Part shown: positions 16,677 to 25,300 of the stretch, in pieces
Layout of the letters: every line of letters begins with the position of its first letter
Numbering within the stretch: the stretch's first letter is position 1
Source: an uncultured bacterium
GTDB lineage: Bacteria; Bacillota; Clostridia; Lachnospirales; Lachnospiraceae
Assembly (NCBI GenBank): GCA_947088515.1
Contig: CAMUHA010000013.1
Location: forward strand, 1-30,414
Direction of reading: 5' to 3'
DNA length: 30,414 nucleotides
Translations under genes and position numbers: made by a program
Notes under the pieces: model-generated
Databases searched by the model: none
What the model saw: the letters and a program-made list of their open reading frames with translations, nothing else
Told to the model about the DNA's origin: nothing

Positions 16677-17552
16677 TTAGCCATGGCAAACTACCATATC
16701 TGACACCCATTGTACCAGTTCCTCTGTATTATCAAACAAATTGTCGCAGGGTTTCATCTGTTTGCTGTTTCCGTTTTGAATATAAGTAATACCCTGCTCA
16801 TTCAAAGCTTCTATCAATGTAGCTCCCACAAGGTTCTCCTCTCCTTTCCGGTTTGAATACGTAAAAATAAAAAGAGGAATACCAAGCATTTCTTTTAATT
16901 TTATAAGGGGAAACCAGGTGCGGTAATCTCCTCCCCCGCTTTTAAAATAATCTGCGGGGTCATATTATCTGATAGATTTTTTATTGGTAAAGCGATTTTC
17001 AATAACAGAAATAATGTTCACCTCTTCTGTTGAATCTCCTTCTGCAGACACCATAAATCCATCCACATTTCCACCCCATTTCAGGCCTCTTGACTCTAAT
17101 AGGCTGTCAAAATAACTTAATTGAATGCGGTCTTTAAGTTCCCCACGGTATCCTTTTCTTTGAATGGTACGTTTATGGCTACCCCACCAGTCAATAAAGT
17201 CCTCCTCACTTAATATTTCTTCTGCAACTGATTGAACCGACTTCCGTTTATGGTCTGGCTTGATTTCATAGAGATAAATTTTTTTCGTACCTTCTCTGTG
17301 TATAAACAGGAAAAATGAAACATTCACTCTTTCAGCAAAACAGCTTTTAATGTAAAATTCTCTTTCGCTGAAAGTATTTCCCATTACCTTCTCTACCTTC
17401 TCATCTGCTTTCATCTCAAAGGCCTCTACTGCCGCTGTAAATTTATTCTTTTCATTCATAAGAAGTCCCTGCATATCATAAATATTACATGCCCTTCCAA
17501 CCTGAAGAGAAAAATTATGTTTTCCTTCCGTATTTCTCCTAATCATAGTCAT
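16677..17552 (-). pseudogene. Putative restriction endonuclease gene interrupted by an in-frame stop
   Basis: One reading frame runs 292 codons from ATG 17552 to TAG 16677, broken only by TAA at 16965-16967. The first part (195 aa) ends ISVIENRFTNKKSIR; after the stop the same frame goes on with YDPADYFKSGGGDYRTWFPL and continues to the end. The join reads as one smooth protein, and CAA (Gln) to TAA is a single change. The block GLKWGGNVDGFMV (157-169) followed by VIENRF (183-188) resembles a PD-(D/E)XK nuclease core (D164, E185), an alternative being LYEIKPD (94-100); this is a pattern judgement, not a family match. The gene starts seven bases after the methylase-like gene. Likely a dead or truncated nuclease; a start at 16889 for the distal part is possible but has no clear ribosome site. 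Confidence 0.65.
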
Positions 17553-17559
17553 CCCCCTT

Positions 17560-18579
17560 CTATTCCATAACAGGAATTGTATTTTCTATTGCCATTATCT
17601 CCTTTTCGGTCAGTTTATATTTTTCATACAACTTCTGGTCTGTCCAGCGCTCTCCAAAATTCTGCATGGGTACAAACTCATATGCCTTGGGAGGCATATC
17701 CTGTGTGGAGGTTTTGATTGCAACCAGATATCTAACAAAACGCGTTTTCAAATAGGACAGTATATTCTCCGCCTCCTTTTGTGAGAGTTCTCCTTCCCTT
17801 GGAAAGGCTACAACATAAGTGTTGGAGCTACAAGAACCTGGTTCACTTATTTTAGGCTTGCCCAGAATACTGCCTCCCGGATTGCCCGACCTTGGTATTA
17901 TAACTTTATACTTTTCTGCCGCTTCCCTATTCCTTGGAATATCCCCAAAAGAAACCCAGCATTCCCCTCCATGAATATATATTTTTATATTTTTATCTTC
18001 CGTTTTTTGGAAGGCCACCGGGATTGTGGATTTACCGTCTGCTGTCTGAATGCTTCCTTCCGTGCTATTGTATCGTTCAACCTTTGTATGGAATCCATAA
18101 AATCTCCCGGCATAAAGCATATGTGAAAGATTTTTTTCATTCTCCAGATTCAGTTTCCGCAAAACTGCAATCTGGGATTCATTTCTGATAAATGCCTCCA
18201 TTCCCGCTTCAAGTAAAGGTCTTTGGGATATTTCCGTTATGCCATCATTATGTGAATAAACTGTACAGAGTCCTCTATCTTCTTTTTTCCAGAGGAAATA
18301 GCATACCCCACCTTTTATTTCAACTCCTGGAAAGCATTCTGAGGCATTTGGGAAATCATGTATTTCTCTGATACGGTCATCGTTCAACATTTGATTTCTA
18401 AAACTGTCAAGCCCTCTGCCTCCCATAAACCATCTGGCAGGGGTAATCATTGACAATAAGTCAGGCGAAAGATTTTGTGCCTGTTCCACAAATTTCTGAT
18501 AAACCGGCAATGCGCTTGCCCCATTCCCGCCATCTGATATATGATAGGGCGGATTTCCCACAACAGCCTCAAATTTCAT
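17560..18579 (-). CDS. Truncated Eco57I-type N6-adenine methyltransferase (C-terminal half)
   Basis: A 339-aa protein beginning MKFEAVVGNPPYHISDGG. NPPY (residues 9-12) is catalytic motif IV of N6-adenine methyltransferases, and the downstream ITPARWFMGGRGLDSFR, FPGVEIKGGVCYFLW and C-terminal WTDQKLYEKYKLTEKE are as in the C-terminal part of Eco57I-like proteins. What is missing is the N-terminal half with motif I (the SAM-binding FxGxG) and motif X. There is no room for it upstream: the protease gene ends 30 bp before. Yet GGAGG is well placed nine bases before the ATG, so this form could be translated. Without a partner supplying the SAM site it is probably inactive, or it works as a specificity-like subunit. 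It pairs with the broken nuclease gene seven bases downstream. Confidence 0.8.
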   Translation of the reverse strand: MKFEAVVGNPPYHISDGGNGASALPVYQKFVEQAQNLSPDLLSMITPARWFMGGRGLDSFRNQMLNDDRIREIHDFPNASECFPGVEIKGGVCYFLWKKEDRGLCTVYSHNDGITEISQRPLLEAGMEAFIRNESQIAVLRKLNLENEKNLSHMLYAGRFYGFHTKVERYNSTEGSIQTADGKSTIPVAFQKTEDKNIKIYIHGGECWVSFGDIPRNREAAEKYKVIIPRSGNPGGSILGKPKISEPGSCSSNTYVVAFPREGELSQKEAENILSYLKTRFVRYLVAIKTSTQDMPPKAYEFVPMQNFGERWTDQKLYEKYKLTEKEIMAIENTIPVME

Positions 18580-18609
18580 CTTTTTTATCCTCCAAATATA
18601 GTATATCTT

Positions 18610-19521
18610 TTATTTTAGCAATCTGTCAATTTGAATCATTCCCCACCCTTGCTTATTCCACGGTTCATTTAAATCTCTGGATGTATAAAGCAGTTTTTGT
18701 TTCGCCTGAATATTCGTATAAAAGGGATATTTTTGAAGCAACAGCGCAAGTCCCCCTGAGACAATAGGAGTAGCCATGGAAGTACCGCTTTTGGCAATGT
18801 AGGGATTTTTATAATAACGTCCTCTTCTTGCTATTCCTGCATTACAGGAAAGAATATCGGTTCCTGGTGCAACCACATCTGGTTTTTTCATATCATATGG
18901 TGTAGGTCCACGGCTGGAATAATTTTCACAAAGATTATCCACATTTCCAAAATATCCTCCTTCATGACATCCTACTGTAATCACCTGCTTTCTTGCACCC
19001 AGAGGTGAAATTGACATAGGTTTAGGCCCCATATTCCCTGCGGCACATACTACAATCATTCCTCTCTCCCAAGCCTCGTCCACCAATCCTACCAGTCGTT
19101 TCAGACGTTCCTTATCCGTATTTTCATCCATACCAATAGATATATTTAAGATGCGGATATTATATTCCCTCTGTTTATCCAACACCCATTCCATCCCTTC
19201 CGCCATACTTTCCACATGACCATCTCCCCGGTAATCTAAAACCTTTCCAACTACCAAGGTACTGTATGGTGCAATTCCTTTATATTTTCCTCCTGATACT
19301 CTCCCGCTTCCACACAGACAGCCTGCCACATGGGTTCCATGCCCACTGTCATCATACAATCCTCTTTTTTCATTTACGAAGTCCTTAAACGCAATAATCC
19401 TATTATCAAAATCAGGGTGGAAAGCCACCCCTGTATCAAGCATTGCTATGGTTACACCTTTTTTCCCGCAGGAATTAATCAACTCGTCGCTGCACCCAAC
19501 CTGTTGTCTTACCCGAAGCAT
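18610..19521 (-). CDS. Subtilisin-like serine protease (S8), intracellular type
   Basis: A 303-aa subtilase with the full catalytic triad: D29 in IAMLDTG, H61 in DSGHGTHVAG and S248 in SGTSMATP; the oxyanion Asn is N163 in CAAGNMGP. There is no signal peptide, propeptide or anchor; the protein opens directly with MLRVRQQVGC before the first core strand, like intracellular subtilisins. The ATG directly abuts the U-run of a terminator whose 3' arm supplies GGGAG, the only ribosome site. It lies after two sortase-anchored LRR proteins and before the methylase-like gene on the same strand. Substrate unknown; a role in surface-protein maturation would need export, for which I see no signal. Confidence 0.92.
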   Translation of the reverse strand: MLRVRQQVGCSDELINSCGKKGVTIAMLDTGVAFHPDFDNRIIAFKDFVNEKRGLYDDSGHGTHVAGCLCGSGRVSGGKYKGIAPYSTLVVGKVLDYRGDGHVESMAEGMEWVLDKQREYNIRILNISIGMDENTDKERLKRLVGLVDEAWERGMIVVCAAGNMGPKPMSISPLGARKQVITVGCHEGGYFGNVDNLCENYSSRGPTPYDMKKPDVVAPGTDILSCNAGIARRGRYYKNPYIAKSGTSMATPIVSGGLALLLQKYPFYTNIQAKQKLLYTSRDLNEPWNKQGWGMIQIDRLLK

Positions 19522-19560
19522 AAAAAAACTCCCGGCTTTTTTACTATCATATGCCGGAAG
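19522..19560 (-). terminator. Terminator overlapping the protease ribosome site
   Basis: Minus strand CTTCCGGC (19560-19553), 16-nt loop, GCCGGGAG (19536-19529), then seven U (19528-19522) immediately followed by the protease AUG (19521). It follows the 908-aa LRR gene by 18 bp. The last five bases of the 3' arm (GGGAG) are the Shine-Dalgarno of the protease at seven-base spacing. With five T on the other side it can also act on the plus strand. Confidence 0.85.
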
Positions 19561-19578
19561 TTTTTGAACAGTTCTATT

Positions 19579-22305
19579 TTAAATTCTTTTCTTTGATTTT
19601 CCTTTATACAGGAACAGTGCAATTGCTCCTGCAAACAATCCCAGCGCCATAAACCACTTAGGATGAATAAAGTCATCTCCTGTATCTGGCGTGTTATCCT
19701 TGTTGCCAGATAAACTGGTAATTACCGCCTGACCATCTTTCACCACTGCCTGGGCGTTCATACCAGAATAGCTATAAATGCCGAAAGGTGAAAAGTGACT
19801 TGTGGTAAACTGTACATATTCACCATCTTCCAGCTGAAGTATCCTGTGTTCCACAGCTTCAAGCTGCCCATCCTGGTCCAGCGTAACCACATGAAGATTG
19901 TCTGCTACAGTAATACCTTCCGGTATCTTAAACTGAACATCCAGATATTGTTTGCCAAGTCTGGTAATTGGCACTGTACCTGAAGCATCAAAAAGTGTAA
20001 TGTCATAAGCGGTAAGACCTACAGGCGTTCTTCCTCCATACAGTTCTCCATATGCAGATGCAATAAGGCTTTTGGCTTCTTCAGAATCCACCACCTTCAA
20101 AATATAGGTACCTTCATTTCCAGGAATGGCGGCCATTGCATTACCGCCCTCCGGAATCGCCTGACTGTTGATGCTTAACATCACACCACCAGTTTGTGCC
20201 GCAGATACGCCAGAGCGATTATCTGCAAGCTGAATCCCAGATTCACCGGAAATAACGCCATTAAAACCATAAGTACCCGCTTCTAAAACTGTTCCATTGA
20301 AATCATTTACAGTGTCAGGAACAATTGCATTTCTGATATTGCCAAAGGCATAAGTCCGGTATTCCTGATTGGATATCCGCTTTGTACTCTGACCTGTAGT
20401 TAAAATAGGCAGCTCACTTCCTGTAAATACCACTGTATCAGTTCCATTACCCAGTGCATATGCGCCAAGTCCCACCTCTTTCATAGATGCTGGTATTGTT
20501 ACCGAAGATAATGGACAGTTCATAAAAGCACGGTCCTTTACCTTTACCAGATATTTCCCGCCATTAACTGTCTTCAAATTCCGGCAGTTCATAAAGGCTT
20601 CTTCCCCAATTATCTCAACTGAATCAGGAATATTCACTGCTGTAATCCCCATATGGTCCTTAAATACATTAGGGCCAATCTGTTTTACATTTCCCGGAAT
20701 ATTTACAACACTGTCGCTTCCTGCATAGGCGATCAGTATCCCATCTCCAACTATCGTAAACGGATAATCCCCTGTCTGTTTTTGTATCCAAGGCGTTTTT
20801 TCAAACGCATACGGCTCAATTTCCGTAACAGAAGGAGGAATAATCACATCATTTAAACTATCACAATGATAAAAGGCGCCATAGCCAATTTTTGTCACAC
20901 CTTCTGGAATTGTGACAGAAGTAAGCCCGGACCTTGCAAAAGCAAATTCGCCGATTTCTGTAATTCCGTTGTCAATTTCATATGATGACAGCTCCACATC
21001 CTGATAAAATGCCTGAGATGCAATCTTCATACCATCAATAACCGTATATTTAGGGAAATCCTTCCCCTTCTGGGCATTATCAGCAAGAAGATTTTGTATG
21101 CCTTCTCCTCCTTCGGTTCCATATTCCATATTGGATAAATCAATTCCCGAAGGTACACTGCCATCAATTACTCTGGGCTGGCTGTTGTCAATAAAAATTA
21201 CTGCCCGGCCAGACACAATACTGGATTCTCCCAATAGAGTCTTATTATTTATGGTATCTGAAAGAGAAATTTTATCTGATGCAGGAGACGCATCTCCTCC
21301 AATGTTCTCATGCTCATCAGGCGGTACTGCAGGCAATTCTCCCTCTTTCTGCCCCGATTCATCGTTACCTATATCTTCAGACCCAATAACCTGTCCGTCC
21401 TTCACATCCTCGTACTCTACTTTTTCAATTTCCGATTTTTTGAAGGACTGGGCAAAATCACCGCTGTAAGTTCCTGGTGTTGCTGTAAACTCAACATTTG
21501 GACAACCATCAAAGGCGGAAGCGCTTATCTGGGCCATAGAATCTGGTAACGAAACCTTTGTCAGGTTCACACAATCCTCAAAGGCTTTCGCACCAATACC
21601 TCTTACTGCCAGTGGAATCTCCACTTCCTTCAGATTCATACAGTTAGAAAAAGCATAGGCCGGAACTTCTCTTAAACCGCTTCCCAAAGAAATTTTTTCC
21701 AAATATGGATTTCCCCAAAAGGCGTATCCCGTTATTTCGGTAACTGTACTTGGAAGAGTATAAGCCCCTTTTTCATAAGCAGGCATCAAGGCATACACTT
21801 TTGTCTCTTCACTATCATATAAAATACCGTTTGAGAAATACAGATACTGGTTTTCTTCAGAAATTGTAAGGTCTTCCAGTTGTCCACTGCCTGCAAAAAC
21901 CCCCGTCCCCAGCTTTTTCACCTCAGCGCCCAAAGTTACATTTTTTAATTCCTTATTATTGCTGAAAGCTGCTGTTTCAATCTCTTCAACATTATCTCCC
22001 ACATATATGGTCCTTAGATTATCACAACCAGCAAAAGCACGATAACCGATAGATTCCACCTCACCGCCAATGGTAACTTTAACCAGATTATCATTTCCGG
22101 CAAAAGCTTCCTCACCAACAGTTTTGACGCCTTCAGGTATAGACACTACCTGTTCCCGGCCTGAATATTTCAATAATTTTGTTCCATCCATTTCAAAATC
22201 AGATGCGATGGCAACTGCCTCCACATCTGACACAGGAACCTGAGTGACTACTATTGCCGTAAGCAATAGCAGTACACCCAGCGTCTTTGCAATTCTTCTA
22301 TCCAT
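19579..22305 (-). CDS. BspA-like LRR_5 surface protein with sortase signal (908 aa)
   Basis: A secreted, wall-anchored protein. A signal peptide covers about 1-30 (LGVLLLLTAIVVTQVPVSDV). Residues about 50-275 and 430-640 are Treponema/BspA-type leucine-rich repeats of the form C.NL..V.IP.SV..IG..AF, with an acidic linker between (about 285-350). A C-terminal domain ends in FTTSHFSPFGIYSY, then the sorting signal TPDTGDDFIHPKWFMALG from residue 872, a hydrophobic stretch and a basic tail KGKSKKRI. AGGAG is five bases before the ATG. It follows the 1703-aa relative by 43 bp and shares its anchor module, so the upstream sortase is its likely ligase. LRR_5 proteins generally act in adhesion or ligand binding; the ligand here is unknown. 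Confidence 0.92.
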   Translation of the reverse strand: MDRRIAKTLGVLLLLTAIVVTQVPVSDVEAVAIASDFEMDGTKLLKYSGREQVVSIPEGVKTVGEEAFAGNDNLVKVTIGGEVESIGYRAFAGCDNLRTIYVGDNVEEIETAAFSNNKELKNVTLGAEVKKLGTGVFAGSGQLEDLTISEENQYLYFSNGILYDSEETKVYALMPAYEKGAYTLPSTVTEITGYAFWGNPYLEKISLGSGLREVPAYAFSNCMNLKEVEIPLAVRGIGAKAFEDCVNLTKVSLPDSMAQISASAFDGCPNVEFTATPGTYSGDFAQSFKKSEIEKVEYEDVKDGQVIGSEDIGNDESGQKEGELPAVPPDEHENIGGDASPASDKISLSDTINNKTLLGESSIVSGRAVIFIDNSQPRVIDGSVPSGIDLSNMEYGTEGGEGIQNLLADNAQKGKDFPKYTVIDGMKIASQAFYQDVELSSYEIDNGITEIGEFAFARSGLTSVTIPEGVTKIGYGAFYHCDSLNDVIIPPSVTEIEPYAFEKTPWIQKQTGDYPFTIVGDGILIAYAGSDSVVNIPGNVKQIGPNVFKDHMGITAVNIPDSVEIIGEEAFMNCRNLKTVNGGKYLVKVKDRAFMNCPLSSVTIPASMKEVGLGAYALGNGTDTVVFTGSELPILTTGQSTKRISNQEYRTYAFGNIRNAIVPDTVNDFNGTVLEAGTYGFNGVISGESGIQLADNRSGVSAAQTGGVMLSINSQAIPEGGNAMAAIPGNEGTYILKVVDSEEAKSLIASAYGELYGGRTPVGLTAYDITLFDASGTVPITRLGKQYLDVQFKIPEGITVADNLHVVTLDQDGQLEAVEHRILQLEDGEYVQFTTSHFSPFGIYSYSGMNAQAVVKDGQAVITSLSGNKDNTPDTGDDFIHPKWFMALGLFAGAIALFLYKGKSKKRI

Positions 22306-22348
22306 AGAAGCTCCTATGCCATCCCTGGCAGCAAAGTCATATTGTCAA

Positions 22349-25300
22349 CTAAGCTGCTTTGGACTTAACTACTACTTTGTCGCGTTTAAAGAACAGCACC
22401 AGTGACAAACATGCCATTCCAAGAGCCAAAAACCACTTAGGATGAATGGGATCACCTGTTTTAGGCGTCACATCTATTGTACCTTCTGTCAGATTTGCTG
22501 TATCTACATATATCACATACGGTGAAAAGTGGGTTGCTGTAAAGTTGATACAAGGCACACCACCTACTGTAGTAAACCTGACATTTAAATCTTCTAAAGA
22601 GCCATTCGATACAGCGGCCGCTTTATTATTACCTGCATACTGCACTAAATCATCTGGCAGCGGCAGAGTTATATTGACACTGATTCCTGATGTATCCGCA
22701 ATCTTTGTTCGTCCGGTAGAGTCATATAAACTGATATCCATAGGAAGATATTTAATTCTGCTGATATCACCATATCTTGCCTGCAATGCAGCAACCACTG
22801 CGTCTGTAGCAGCCTGATCTTCTGTAACCTTAACTACAAAGTTATCGGTTGCGCCACTTACAGTAGCTCCTGCAACATTGGTATTGGAAATGCCTGGTTT
22901 GGTAACTTCCACAGTCGTTCCATTATTAGAAGCTGTGCCGGTAGAACCACCACCACCACCGCCGCCGCCACCTGTGCCGGTATTAACAGATGATGAACCG
23001 CTTCCTGTCTTGTAAGTTGCTGTAATTGATACATTTGCTGCCGGCATAGTAAAGGTTGTGGATGAAGCTTCCGGATTTGCAAACCCTACGCCTGCCGTAG
23101 AAGAGGTCCATCTGTCAAATACCTGACCTTCTCCCATGAAATACGCATTGACTGCAACAATTTCACCAGCCGCATAGCTGCCGCTTCCACTTCCTCCTGA
23201 AACAGATACTGTATATTTCACAACATTACCATTTGGGTCAGGTGTAGCTGTCGGTGTTGCGGAGGGGTCTGGTGATGTAGAGGGATTGCTTCCGTTATTG
23301 CCATTTCCTCCGTTGTTTCCGCCATTTCCTCCGTTGTTTCCGCCATTTCCACCTGATGGTCCAGGCGTACCATTTCCTCCCCATCCTTCCGGTAAATAGG
23401 TTGCAACTACTGCCATATCCTGCTCAATATTTGTTAGGTCAGAAGGCATCCATCCTGCAAACACATATCCTTGCTTTGTAGGCGCTTTGGGTTCTATTAC
23501 AGAACCACCCTTTTCACAATACTGGACATACAGGACTGTTGTTCTGTCTTCATCATAAAACGTTACTTTTACCCTGTTGGCATCGCCGGTGCCGTCTCTG
23601 TATATGGCTGTGATAATCGTATCTTCTGTAATATTATAGTATTCTTTGTTCCAGCCTGAAAATACATATCCTTCATGTTTGGGCAGTTCTTCCTCCGAAG
23701 GAGGCGTTGCGCTCCGTCCATGCTTAACAGTTTCTGTCTTAAGTGTCTCACCGTCAAAACCATCCACGAACCGTACTTCATACTCCGGTGAATCATAAAT
23801 AGGAACTACATCTGTGTCTTTTTGTATATTCCTGTATTCTGTCCATCTGATAAAAGAAAGGTCAGGATTGTTACATTTTGGATTTTCTGCAGGAGGTACA
23901 GCTGATTCCCCGGCCCGTACTGTCTGTTTATCTAACATAACCCATGTATTGGGGTCCGTGTTAGGATATTCGGGCTGATTATAGAATATTACCGTAAACT
24001 CCTGAAATACTTCTTTATCACTTGAAGTAATATATTTATAATCCATTGCATAATAATCTGCATTGGATCCTTTCTGACACTGGAAGATTACTTCCTGCCC
24101 ATCCGGGTCCAGAGGTTCAAAGGCGTCTTCTTCAATGGTCATCGGGTCACCCTTATAATACACTACAAATCTCTTAACATCGTTATCAACAAATGCCTCT
24201 GCTTCAATTCGCTTCAAGGTGCTTGGCAATACGATACTGTTTAATTCCATCTTTTTAAAGGCGCCTTCTGGAATAATCGCTACTGTTGTTTTTGATAAGT
24301 CAACTTGGGCAACATCATGACAATCCGCAAATGCTTCTGGTTTTATAGATGTTACTCCTGACAATTCGTCCGGTCCAACATTATAGGAACCAACGCCATT
24401 TGTCTTTCCTCTGTTTTCCAGACACTCAACAATCTCTTTTCCAGCGCCTGTACTGCGATATAAAATTCCTCCGTCATCATCACAGCTGAATTTTGACCCT
24501 TCTAGACATTCTATATCATTTAAATCTATACATCCTTTAAATGGACGCTTCCCTGTATCTTCAAGATTCGTACCCAGCTTTACATTTCTTAATTTTATGC
24601 AATCTTCAAAAGCATAATCATCAATATATTCACTGCCAATAACATCTATTGCCTCTAATGCTGCACAATCCTTAAATGCAAAAGCATCAATCTGCTTAAC
24701 CCCATTAAACAGCACGGATTTAATATCCTCATCTGCATCAGTAGCCTTGCCAGTTGTTGTATCTACTCCATGTATAACTTTATTTCCATCTGCGTCCAGC
24801 ACAAAATTTCCATCTGAATCCTTCTCATAGTATACGCCTGAAAACAGTCCTGGTTTAATACTTACAACACTGGCTGGAATTGCAATGTTTAATGCCGCAT
24901 TCTTAAACGCCTGACCATCTGGTGTAATGGGTGCGGCAGTAAGCGCATCCTGTACTATTGCGGTATACTTTGCCTCCTCCTCTGGTGTTGTTACATAAGG
25001 AAGGTTCTTTACCCATGCCGTTGTGTTTTTTAATTCAGAAAGCCTTGGATAACTTACCAGCTGTGCTTCCCCGGTCTGTGTCTTGGGGTCATAATTATAT
25101 TCCACCTCCAGGTTTGTAGGGTCCCCACTATGACAGCTGATCCAGATATTCTCTGTACTGTTATTATTTATTTTACTGACGCCATTCATGGCATACTTAA
25201 ATGTTTCCGTATCCTGACCTTCGTCGTTCAGCATTCTTCCCACAAAGCAAAGCTCTGGTTTCGAATTTACTTTATCACCAGGTCCTGACCAAATATTACC

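Noticed and set aside
23281..23360. CRISPR-like appearance of the repeats in the surface-protein gene
   Set aside because: The 21-bp copies are directly adjacent without spacers and encode a Gly/Asn linker in frame.
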